13,021 nt of DNA. Source: Panacagrimonas sp. Lineage in GTDB: Bacteria > Pseudomonadota > Gammaproteobacteria > Nevskiales > Nevskiaceae. The translations under genes and the position numbers were made by a program. The stretch spans positions 1-13,021 of the forward strand of contig JAJFJX010000372.1 of the NCBI GenBank assembly GCA_021773655.1, read 5' to 3'. Positions 6,518 to 12,920 of the stretch are shown piece by piece. Numbering within the stretch: the stretch's first letter is position 1; every line of letters begins with the position of its first letter. Under the pieces are notes generated by a model. It saw only the letters and a program-made list of their open reading frames with translations. It was not told the origin of the DNA and did no database searches.

Positions 6518-8101
6518 TTACGCAGCTCTGGCGTCCTCGACTGGCATGGAGTGGCGGATCAGGTGGTCGAAGGCGCTCAGTGCGGCCGTGGAGCCGTCGC
6601 CCATCGCGATGATGATCTGCTTGTACGGCACGGTGGTGACGTCGCCGGCCGCGAACACGCCGGGCAGCGAAGTCTCGCCGCGATCATTGACGATGATCTC
6701 GCCGCGCGGCGACAGGTCCAGGCTTCCCTTGAGCCAGTCGCTGTTCGGCAGCAGGCCGATCTGCACGAAGATGCCTTCCAGTTCCAGGTGATGCAGTTCG
6801 CCGGTGCCGCGGTCCTGGTACGACAGGCCGTTGACCTTCTGCCCGTCGCCCGTGACCTCGGTGCTCTGCGCCGACACGATCACCCGCACGTTGGGCAGGC
6901 TGTAGAGCTTGCGCTGCAGGACCGCGTCGGCGCGCAGCCTGGAGTCGAACTCGATCAGAGTGACGTGGCTGACGATGCCGGCCAGGTCGATCGCGGCCTC
7001 CACGCCGGAGTTGCCGCCGCCGATCACCGCCACGCGCTTGCCCTTGAACAGCGGGCCGTCGCAGTGCGGGCAATAGGCGACGCCCTTGTTGCGGTACTCG
7101 TCTTCGCCCGGCACGCCCATCTGCCGCCAGCGCGCGCCGGTGGAGAGGATCACGGTCTTCGATCTGAGCGTCGCGCCGCTGGCGAGCTGCACTCCCACCA
7201 GGCCGTCGGCGCCCGCGGGAAGCAGCTTCTCCGCCCGCTGCAGATTCATGATGTCGACGTCGTACTGGCGCACGTGCTGCTCCAGCGCCGCCACCATCTT
7301 GGGCCCCTCGGTCTCGGTGACGGAGATGAAATTCTCGATGCCCATCGTGTCCAGCACCTGGCCGCCGAAACGCTCCGCGGCGATACCGGTGCGAATGCCC
7401 TTGCGCGCGGCATAGATCGCCGCCGCCGCGCCTGCCGGCCCGCCGCCGACGATCAGCACGTCGAAGGGCGCCCTGGTCTTGAGCTTCTCGGCCTCGCGGC
7501 TGGCGGCGCCGGTGTCGATCCTGGCCAGGATTTCTTCCGCACCCATGCGGCCGGCACCGAACGGCTCGCCGTTGAGAAACACCATCGGCACCGACATGAC
7601 CTGGCGCGTGTTGACCTCGTCCTGGAACAGCGCGCCGTCGATCGCCACGTGCTGGATGCGCGGGTTGAGCACTGCCATCAGGTTCAGCGCCTGCACGACG
7701 TCCGGGCAGTTCTGGCAGGACAGCGAAAAGTAGGTCTCGAACCTGAAGTCGCCTTCCAGATTCCTGATCTGTTCGATCACCTCCGCGGCCAGGCGCGAGG
7801 GATGACCGCCGACCTGCAGCAGCGCGAGCACCAGCGAGGTGAACTCGTGGCCGAGCGGAATGCCGGCAAAGCGCAGTTGGATGTCCTGGCCCGGCGTCGA
7901 CAGCGCGAACGAGGGCTTGCGCTGGTCGTCGTCGCGGCGCTCGGTCACCGTGATCTTGTCGCTGAGCGCGACGAGGTCGGCGAGCAGTGCCAGCATTTCC
8001 TGCGAGGCGGCTGAATCGTCCACGGAAGCGGTGATCCCGATCGGCCGCGTCACGCGTTCGAGGTAGGCCTTGAGTTGTTCCTTGAGGTCAGCGTCCAACA
8101 T
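6518..8101 (-). CDS. ahpF: Alkyl hydroperoxide reductase subunit F, 527 aa
   Basis: NADH-dependent flavoprotein disulfide reductase that regenerates the peroxiredoxin AhpC. The N-terminal tandem thioredoxin-like domain (about 1-200) carries the redox pair C129-Q-N-C132 that hands electrons to AhpC. The thioredoxin-reductase-like part follows: FAD-binding GGGPAG at 219-224, active disulfide C344-P-H-C347 in the highly typical CPHCDGPLFKGKRVAVIGGG stretch, NADH-binding GGGNSG at 361-366, and the second FAD motif GVFAAGDVT at 481-489. All cofactor and cysteine motifs are intact and the length is normal (about 520 in enterics). The ATG at 8101 has a good AGGAG six bases upstream. It lies 191 bases downstream of ahpC on the same strand, with a REPIN-like palindrome pair between, so it is probably read through from the ahpC promoter at a reduced level. 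oxyR is not beside it in this window. Confidence 0.97.
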   Translation of the reverse strand: MLDADLKEQLKAYLERVTRPIGITASVDDSAASQEMLALLADLVALSDKITVTERRDDDQRKPSFALSTPGQDIQLRFAGIPLGHEFTSLVLALLQVGGHPSRLAAEVIEQIRNLEGDFRFETYFSLSCQNCPDVVQALNLMAVLNPRIQHVAIDGALFQDEVNTRQVMSVPMVFLNGEPFGAGRMGAEEILARIDTGAASREAEKLKTRAPFDVLIVGGGPAGAAAAIYAARKGIRTGIAAERFGGQVLDTMGIENFISVTETEGPKMVAALEQHVRQYDVDIMNLQRAEKLLPAGADGLVGVQLASGATLRSKTVILSTGARWRQMGVPGEDEYRNKGVAYCPHCDGPLFKGKRVAVIGGGNSGVEAAIDLAGIVSHVTLIEFDSRLRADAVLQRKLYSLPNVRVIVSAQSTEVTGDGQKVNGLSYQDRGTGELHHLELEGIFVQIGLLPNSDWLKGSLDLSPRGEIIVNDRGETSLPGVFAAGDVTTVPYKQIIIAMGDGSTAALSAFDHLIRHSMPVEDARAA

Positions 8102-8107
8102 GGCGGG

Positions 8108-8112
8108 CTCCT
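8108..8112 (-). promoter_or_regulatory. Shine-Dalgarno of ahpF
   Basis: AGGAG on the minus strand, 6 bases before the ahpF ATG. It supports independent, efficient translation initiation despite the long gap after ahpC. Confidence 0.7.
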
Positions 8113-8157
8113 GGGTGAAACGATTCGGGTGGATGCAAGAATTTGGGCAAAAAGAAT

Positions 8158-8242
8158 CCCGTCATGCCCGCGCAGGCGGGCATCCAGTGGATCGCGATCT
8201 TCCGACCGGGGTCTGGATTCCCGCTTCCGCGGGAATGACGGG
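8158..8242. repeat. REPIN-like double palindrome between ahpC and ahpF
   Basis: Two REP-like palindromes face each other. The left arm (8158-8187) contains TGCCCGC-GCAG-GCGGGCA; the right arm (8213-8242) contains ATTCCCGC-TTCC-GCGGGAAT. The arms are inverted copies of one another, 26 of 30 positions matching, with perfect ends CCCGTCAT and ATGACGGG, around a 25-base centre. Repeats with this TCATTCCCGCG...CGGGAATCCAG pattern are widespread in the intergenic DNA of many proteobacteria (established knowledge). Here it lies inside the ahpC-ahpF transcription unit and could stabilise the upstream ahpC message or reduce read-through into ahpF. Confidence 0.85.
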
Positions 8243-8253
8243 TTGCGGCTTCC

Positions 8254-8273
8254 AACGATGACTAACGATGACT
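8254..8273 (+). repeat. Perfect 10-bp tandem duplication
   Basis: AACGATGACT occurs twice head to tail, 11 bases beyond the REPIN-like element and 20 bases beyond the ahpC stop codon. Confidence 0.85.
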
Positions 8274-8292
8274 CGTTGAGCACGCGGCTCGC

Positions 8293-8856
8293 TTAGATCT
8301 TGCCCACCAGATCCAGCGAAGGCCTCAGCGACTTCTCGCCTTCCTTCCACTTGGCGGGGCAGACCTGGCCGGGGTTGGCGGCGATGAACTGCGCGGCCTT
8401 GAGCTTGCGCAAGGTCTCGCTCATGTCGCGGGCGATCTCGTTGGAGTGGATCTCCATCGTCTTGATCACGCCCTCAGGATTGATGACGAAAGTGCCGCGT
8501 AGCGCCAGGCCTTCTGCATCGATATGCACGCCGAAGGCGCGGGTCAGCTGGTGCGTGGGATCGCCCACGAGCGGGAACCTGGCCTTGCCGACGGCGGGCG
8601 AGGTCTCGTGCCAGATCTTGTGCGAGAAGTGCGTGTCGGTGGTGACGATGTACACCTCGGCGCCCAACTTCTGGAACTCGGCGTAGTTGTTGGCCGCGTC
8701 CTCGACCTCGGTCGGGCAGTTGAAGGTGAAGGCGGCCGGCATGAAGACCACCACCGACCACTTGCCCTTGAAGGTGGCGTCGGTGACCTGAACGAACTCG
8801 CCAGCGTGGAAAGCGGTGGTATTGAACGGCGGGACAACGGTGTTGATAAGCGACAT
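8293..8856 (-). CDS. ahpC: Alkyl hydroperoxide reductase subunit C (2-Cys peroxiredoxin), 187 aa
   Basis: Cytoplasmic typical 2-Cys peroxiredoxin that reduces H2O2, organic peroxides and peroxynitrite, forming a decamer and recycled by AhpF. The peroxidatic cysteine is C47 in AAFTFNCPTE (41-50), the resolving cysteine is C166 in NPGQVCPAKWKEGE (161-174), and the conserved active-site arginine is R120. Length (187) and the C-terminal PSLDLVGKI match E. coli AhpC. The active-site loop is slightly unusual: the common family form is PADFTFVCPTE, whereas here Ala replaces Asp at 42 and Asn replaces Val at 46; the catalytic Pro, Thr and Cys remain. The ATG at 8856 fits the family N-terminus MSLINT; the Shine-Dalgarno is weak. 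First gene of ahpC-ahpF, with a likely regulatory region immediately upstream. Confidence 0.97.
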   Translation of the reverse strand: MSLINTVVPPFNTTAFHAGEFVQVTDATFKGKWSVVVFMPAAFTFNCPTEVEDAANNYAEFQKLGAEVYIVTTDTHFSHKIWHETSPAVGKARFPLVGDPTHQLTRAFGVHIDAEGLALRGTFVINPEGVIKTMEIHSNEIARDMSETLRKLKAAQFIAANPGQVCPAKWKEGEKSLRPSLDLVGKI

Positions 8857-8918
8857 GGACAGACTCGTATTGATGGAGGGGCCACCATGGTAGGCACCGT
8901 TCGGCGGTAGAAGAAGTA

Positions 8919-8952
8919 TTTTTTTTTAATTCCAGGTTTAGTTTTCGGCTAT
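8919..8952 (-). promoter_or_regulatory. Candidate OxyR half-site and A-tract upstream of ahpC
   Basis: On the minus strand, ATAGCCGAAAACTAA (8952-8938) matches 8 of 10 fixed positions of the OxyR half-element ATAGnTnnnAnCTAT. The second half-element at the expected 7-base spacing matches only about 5 of 10. A run of nine A (9 T at 8919-8927) follows, striking in such GC-rich DNA. The distance to the ahpC ATG (about 80-100 bases) is right for activator control. OxyR regulation of ahpC is well established in related bacteria; the site here is inferred by eye. Confidence 0.35.
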
Positions 8953-9056
8953 GGACGGCTTGCCCACCCGCCCTGATGCCGGCGTCACGGGGGTTCAGGT
9001 CCGGCCCGGATCCGGCGGCGCCGCAGCCCCGAACAGTGGTCAACGGTGGTGAACGT

Positions 9057-9083
9057 GGCCCATAGCGGCCCATAGCGGCCCAT
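9057..9083 (+). repeat. 10-bp tandem repeat, 2.7 copies
   Basis: GGCCCATAGC is repeated at 9057-9066 and 9067-9076, followed by a partial third copy GGCCCAT (9077-9083), all identical. The unit length equals about one helical turn. Confidence 0.85.
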
Positions 9084-9434
9084 GAAGGGCCAGGCTCGAT
9101 GATTTCACGCTCCTGGGCCTCGATCCCCCACAGCCGGGGAGGGCGGCCAACTGGCAGACAGCGCTCTGAACCGCCCCTTCGCCTTCATCCAGCAAATGCC
9201 GCACGGCGTCGAGAACCTCGGCGCTCGCCGGTTCGCATCGAACCAAGGGCCAGGGCTTCACTGGATGCGGCCCTCGCGGATCGCCCGCCGCGGCTCCTTC
9301 GGGCCTGGGTTCGTCGCTGTCGCGAGAACTGGCGCACCAGGAATTCAGTGTCCCGCCCGCTGCCCGTCAGGACGCCGCCCTCAGGCTGATCTGGAGTGTC
9401 ACCCGGAGTCGGATCGCAGCCGGGCTCCGGCATC
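9084..9434. other. Spacer upstream of the CAP lipoprotein gene
   Basis: No gene is convincing in these 351 bases. Several open frames exist on both strands, as expected at this GC content. One minus-strand frame (GTG at 9261 down to 9040) has a plausible-looking middle (residues 11-30, EPASAEVLDAVRHLLDEGEG) but ends in a low-quality tail that reads through the tandem repeat. I see no strong promoter or terminator for the plus-strand genes that follow. Confidence 0.4.
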
Positions 9435-10019
9435 ATGGGTGGCATGACCCGACCCCGCGGACACCGGGGCATTGCCTGCGGACTGCTGATGGTCCTGCTG
9501 TGCGCCTGCATGCCCGACCCCCTGCCGCCGCCGCCCGCGGCGCTGGCTGCACCCGGCGAACCGGCCGCGTTCGCCGGATTGCTGGCCGCGCACAATCGCT
9601 GGCGTGCCGAGGTCGGGACTCCGCCGCTGCACTGGTCGGACGCCGCCGCGCAACGTGCCCAGGCCGGGGCCGAGATCCTGGCAGGGGAGCGGGACTGCGA
9701 GATCGCCCACAACCCGGGTCCGGGCTCCGCCGGCCTGTGGGGCGAGAACGTCTACGGCTATCGCCGCGGTGGCGACTACCCGGGCTGGCGTCGCTGGCCG
9801 TCGCAGGTGGTCGATTTCTGGGCCGGTGAGCGGCAGTGGTACGACGCGGCCAGCCATCGATGCCAGGCGCCGGCAGGCGAGACCTGCGGCCACTACACCC
9901 AGGTGGTGTCGACCTACTCCTCTCACGTCGGCTGCGGGCGAGCGCGCTGCCGGGCGGCCGAGGTGTGGGTGTGCAACTACGCGCCGCCGGGAAACTATGA
10001 TGATGCGGCGCCGTTCTGA
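9435..10019 (+). CDS. CAP-domain (SCP/PR-1-like) lipoprotein, 194 aa
   Basis: Predicted exported lipoprotein with a single CAP domain (cysteine-rich secretory/antigen 5/PR-1 superfamily). A signal peptide with a hydrophobic core GLLMVLLCAC ends in a lipobox L22-C-A-C25; C25 would be lipidated, and a Pro-rich linker (PDPLPPPPAA) follows. The CAP cavity tetrad is complete: H53 (AAHNRWRAEVG), E104 (LWGENVYGY), E132 (FWAGERQWYD) and H153 (CGHYTQVV). CAP2 signature WVCNYAPPGNY is at 178-188. Cysteines at 88, 143, 151, 167, 172 and 180 suggest disulfides and an oxidising compartment. Many CAP proteins bind sterols, lipids or metals; the bacterial role is generally unknown. The start is uncertain: ATG 9435 or ATG 9444 both give a good signal peptide, neither has a strong ribosome site, and the GTG at 9396 is less likely. 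A 39-base gap separates it from the next gene on the same strand. Confidence 0.88.
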   Translation: MGGMTRPRGHRGIACGLLMVLLCACMPDPLPPPPAALAAPGEPAAFAGLLAAHNRWRAEVGTPPLHWSDAAAQRAQAGAEILAGERDCEIAHNPGPGSAGLWGENVYGYRRGGDYPGWRRWPSQVVDFWAGERQWYDAASHRCQAPAGETCGHYTQVVSTYSSHVGCGRARCRAAEVWVCNYAPPGNYDDAAPF

Positions 10020-10058
10020 ACCCGTCCGCGCCAGATCCCATCGTCCTTCCAGATCTAC

Positions 10059-10409
10059 ATGTCTTCCGTGATTCCAGTGTCCGACCAGATCCATCTCTAC
10101 GCCGCCGTGGCCTGCGCCCATACGGTTCCCGACCGCCGCGCCGGTGATCGCCACCCGCTGCTGGTGTTCCTGCGCCAGCCGCTGGGCGCGGCCCATGACC
10201 TCGCCGCCGCCGCCGCCGTGGCACGGGCGGCCGGCTGGACCGAGGTCGACATCACCCGCGCCGGCATCCTGCCGCCGGATGCGGGTGCACAGGCGCAGGG
10301 ACCCTATGTCGAACCCTATGGCACTGCCTGGCGCGACGGTGCCGCGATGCTGGTCTACGACGCAGTGGTGGCGCCGGCGCCGGTCAGCGACGACGGGCGC
10401 GCGACATGA
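10059..10409 (+). CDS. Small hypothetical protein, 116 aa, coupled to methyltransferase
   Basis: I do not recognise this family. It appears soluble, with no signal peptide or membrane span. The N-terminal part has strand-like hydrophobics (DQIHLYAAVACA at 9-20, HPLLVFLRQPLG at 32-43), then an Ala-rich helix (47-59), AGWTEVDITRAGILPP (58-73), and EPYGTAWRDGAAMLVYDAVV (85-104). The overall impression is a small alpha/beta fold. Support for it being real is the 4-base ATGA overlap with the methyltransferase downstream, the short gap after the CAP gene, and natural residue use. The ATG at 10059 lacks a clear Shine-Dalgarno. The overlap suggests translational coupling and therefore a role tied to the methyltransferase, either partner or substrate; this is inference only. 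Confidence 0.75.
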   Translation: MSSVIPVSDQIHLYAAVACAHTVPDRRAGDRHPLLVFLRQPLGAAHDLAAAAAVARAAGWTEVDITRAGILPPDAGAQAQGPYVEPYGTAWRDGAAMLVYDAVVAPAPVSDDGRAT

Positions 10410-11968
10410 GCCGGGCCCAGCATTCCGGTGGCGGCTGGACGCACGGCTATCAGACCTCGATCGGCTACACCTTCGGCCACTACCGCGAGATGGCGCCGGA
10501 CTGGATGCGCTACGCCGCCCTGCTCAACGGCTACGCGTCGCAGCCGGTCGACGGACCCTTGCGCTACCTGGAACTCGGCTGTGGCCAGGGCCTGTCACTG
10601 GCCCAGCTCGCGGTGGCTTTTCCCCAGGGTGAGTTCCTGGGCGTGGACTTCAACCCCGAGCACGTGGCGCACGCACGCGCCTTTGCCCGTGCCGCCGGGC
10701 TCGACAACCTTCGCTTTGTAGAGGCCGACTTCGCCGAACTGGCGCAGCACTGGCCGCCGGACTGGGGCCAGTTCGAGTACCTGGGCCTGCACGGCGTGCT
10801 GTCCTGGCTGGCCCCCGGCCTGCGCGACGCGGTGGTGCGCTGTCTGGCCCACGCCGCCGCGCCCGGCGCGCTGGTCTACGTCTCCTACAACGCGATGCCG
10901 GGCTGGGCCTCGGGCCTGCCGGTACAGCAGGTGCTGCGCGCCCTGCTGCAGCAGGCGCCGCAGCGGGGCGTGCCACAACTGCTGCAGCAGGGCGCGGCAC
11001 TGCTCGGCGAGCTGGTGCAGGCCAAGGCGCAGGTGGCCGGCGCGCTGCCGGGCATGGCCTCGCGCATCGAGAGTTTCGGCGAGGGGTCCACGGCCTACCT
11101 GGCGCACGAATACCTGAACGATCACTGGCAGCCGCTGTGGCACCGCGAGGTCGCCGAGGCGATGGCCGCGGCCAAGCTGGCCCCGGTGGCGACCGCCACG
11201 CTGGCCGAGAACTACCTGCCCGGCCTGCTGCCCCCGGAACTGGCCAGGATCGTCGCTGCGCAGGGCGAGAGCCGCGGCCTGCAGCAGACCCTGATCGACC
11301 TGGCCATGAACCAGGGGTTTCGCCGCGACCTGTTCGGGCGCGGATTGCGATACGGCCCGCGCAACGCGGCGATGATCGGGCAGGTGCGCCTGATCGCGCG
11401 TCGCGGGCTGAACCGCGAGCAGCGCAAGGTCGGCACCGCCTTCGGCAGTCTGGATCTGCCCCAGGATCTGCTCGACAGCGTCATCGAGGCCCTGCAGGAC
11501 GGCAGCGAGCGCATCGCGACACTGGCGTTGCGCGGTGCTTTCGCCGGGCGTCCGCTGACCGACGCGATCCAGGTTGCGAGCCTGCTTCTGCATGCCGGAC
11601 ACGTCGCCCTGTGCCTGCCGCAGAGCCTGCCGGCGGCGCGCGTGGCCGCCTTCAACCGCGCGGTGGCGCGGGCGACGCTGGACCAGTGGCTGCCCTACGC
11701 CTGCCTGCAGGGCACCCGCAGCGCCTGCCCGCGCGAAGTGCAGGAGTACGAGCTGGCGCTGTACCCGCTGGTGGCCGGCTCGGTTCCGATAGAGGCGCCG
11801 CTGCTGGCCGCCCAGTTGCGCGACCGTCTGCTGTCCAGCGGCCGCAGCCTGCTCGACAACGGCGAGGCGGTGACCGACCCGCAGGCACAGCTGGACAAGG
11901 CGCGGGTGCTGGTCGACGACTTTATTGCCAACACCCTGCCGGACTGGCGGCGCCTGGGCGTGGTGTGA
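10406..11968 (+). CDS. Class I SAM-dependent methyltransferase with regulatory domain, 520 aa
   Basis: The N-terminal Rossmann methyltransferase domain (about 20-170) has SAM motif I LELGCGQG (55-62), the acidic residue D81 in FLGVDFNP (78-84), VEADF (105-109), and the post-motif segments HGVLSWL (129-135) and YNAMPGW (161-167). A region resembling the methyltransferase regulatory domain (PF10119 type) follows at about 222-312, with YLAHEYLNDHWQPLWHREVA (231-250) and FRRDLFGRG (305-313). A C-terminal region of about 200 residues is family-specific. The architecture recalls the protein-lysine methyltransferases that modify rickettsial outer-membrane proteins (PKMT1/2); the true substrate is unknown. 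The opening GYTFGHYREMAP (20-31) is divergent from the usual family N-terminus. The start overlaps the stop of the 116-residue gene by ATGA and no strong Shine-Dalgarno is present, so translation is probably coupled. It converges on ftsX with only 25 bases between. Confidence 0.9.
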   Translation: MSRAQHSGGGWTHGYQTSIGYTFGHYREMAPDWMRYAALLNGYASQPVDGPLRYLELGCGQGLSLAQLAVAFPQGEFLGVDFNPEHVAHARAFARAAGLDNLRFVEADFAELAQHWPPDWGQFEYLGLHGVLSWLAPGLRDAVVRCLAHAAAPGALVYVSYNAMPGWASGLPVQQVLRALLQQAPQRGVPQLLQQGAALLGELVQAKAQVAGALPGMASRIESFGEGSTAYLAHEYLNDHWQPLWHREVAEAMAAAKLAPVATATLAENYLPGLLPPELARIVAAQGESRGLQQTLIDLAMNQGFRRDLFGRGLRYGPRNAAMIGQVRLIARRGLNREQRKVGTAFGSLDLPQDLLDSVIEALQDGSERIATLALRGAFAGRPLTDAIQVASLLLHAGHVALCLPQSLPAARVAAFNRAVARATLDQWLPYACLQGTRSACPREVQEYELALYPLVAGSVPIEAPLLAAQLRDRLLSSGRSLLDNGEAVTDPQAQLDKARVLVDDFIANTLPDWRRLGVV

Positions 11969-11993
11969 GGGCGCGCCACCGCCCGGCCAGGCT

Positions 11994-12920
11994 TCAGACC
12001 CGTCCCAGGTGCCGTGTCACGGCCAGCCAGGCGCCGCCCAGGCCGAGCACGATGCCGGCGACGACCAGAGTTCCCAGGGTGCGGGCCGAGGGCCCGCGCA
12101 GGGCGAAGGCGCCTTCGTAGAGCTGCACCAGCTCGCCCACCGGTTGCGCCAGCGTGTAGCGGGTCAGCAGCAGGGCGAGCACCGCCACCAGCGCGCCGGA
12201 CAGGCCGTACCAGAACCCGGCGTACAGGAACGGTCGGCGAATGAAGGCAGCGGGCGCACCGATCAGTTGCATCACCACGATCTCCTCGCGCCGCGCCTCG
12301 ATGTCCAGGCGGATGGTGTTGCCCATCGCCAGCACCGCCGCCAGGCTCAGGCCGACCGCCAGGATCAGCGCCAGGCGCGAGCCCACCGCCAGCGCCGCGG
12401 CCAGGCGCTGGCTCCAGCCGCTGTCGCGCTGCACGTGTTCGACCCCCGGATCGTCGGCCAGCTGCTTGGCCAGCGTGTCGAGCTGCGCCGGCGTGGCGGC
12501 CGCCTGCGGCACCACCGTGACCGAGGCCGGCAGCGGGTTGCGGCCCAGCGCCTCGATCACGCCGCCGAGTTCGGTGCGCGCGCGAAAGTCGCTCAGCGCC
12601 TGTTCGCGCGAGGTGTATTCGGCGCGCAGGGCGCCGGGCAGCGTGGCGAAGCTGGCGGCACGTTCGCGACCGGCGGCGGCGTTGATCTCGTCTTTGAGGA
12701 ACACGGTCAGGCTGCGCGTCTGGTTGAGATCGCCGGCGGCCTGGCGCAGGTTGCCCAGCAGCATTTCCAGTCCGGCCGGCAGCGCCAGCGTGACGCCGAT
12801 CACCAGGGCGCTGAGCAGGGTGCCGAACGGCGCCCGCCACTGCCGTCCCAGCGCTGCCATGCAGACCCGCGCGTGTTCGCCGCAGTAGCGTCGCAGCAGA
12901 TTGGGGCGGGCAAAGCTCAT
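11994..12920 (-). CDS. ftsX: Cell division protein FtsX, 308 aa
   Basis: Inner-membrane permease-like partner of the ATPase FtsE; in the divisome FtsEX couples ATP hydrolysis to activation of peptidoglycan hydrolases, via EnvC in enterics. There is a short cytoplasmic N-terminus, TM1 at about 33-55, and a large periplasmic loop (about 56-177, including TRSLTVFLKDEI). TM2 lies at about 178-200, TM3 at about 231-253 and TM4 at about 282-302. The cytoplasmic loop after TM2 carries the conserved family stretch RREEIVVMQLIGAPAAFIRR (210-229), expected to contact FtsE. The length is normal for the family. The ATG at 12920 overlaps the ftsE stop codon (ATGA), typical of coupled ftsE-ftsX. rpoH, often next to it in gammaproteobacteria, is not downstream here: the neighbour is a convergent methyltransferase. 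Confidence 0.95.
   Translation of the reverse strand: MSFARPNLLRRYCGEHARVCMAALGRQWRAPFGTLLSALVIGVTLALPAGLEMLLGNLRQAAGDLNQTRSLTVFLKDEINAAAGRERAASFATLPGALRAEYTSREQALSDFRARTELGGVIEALGRNPLPASVTVVPQAAATPAQLDTLAKQLADDPGVEHVQRDSGWSQRLAAALAVGSRLALILAVGLSLAAVLAMGNTIRLDIEARREEIVVMQLIGAPAAFIRRPFLYAGFWYGLSGALVAVLALLLTRYTLAQPVGELVQLYEGAFALRGPSARTLGTLVVAGIVLGLGGAWLAVTRHLGRV

Noticed and set aside
6444..6791. Small plus-strand ORF with a GAGGA upstream of its ATG
   Set aside because: Most of it lies antisense within ahpF and the product has no natural-looking composition; the ribosome-site match is probably chance.
6551..8014. A 487-codon open frame antisense to ahpF
   Set aside because: It is the shadow of a textbook ahpF; the product is repetitive in Asp/His/Arg and matches nothing recognisable.
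8158..8242. CRISPR array or insertion sequence between ahpC and ahpF
   Set aside because: Only two inverted arms with a 25-base centre, no regularly spaced direct repeats, no transposase and no obvious target-site duplication at its ends.
8050..8283. ORFs through the double palindrome yielding peptides such as PSFPRKRESR and ASAGMT
   Set aside because: These are well-known spurious translations of this type of intergenic palindromic repeat, not proteins.
9040..9261. Minus-strand ORF, GTG start, with a plausible middle segment
   Set aside because: No ribosome site, the C-terminal part reads through the 10-bp tandem repeat, and nothing supports conservation; it could be a gene remnant, but that cannot be shown from sequence alone.
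10595..11602. A 335-codon minus-strand frame opposite the methyltransferase
   Set aside because: The plus-strand frame holds the SAM-binding motifs; the antisense product is Gln/Arg/Gly-rich shadow sequence.
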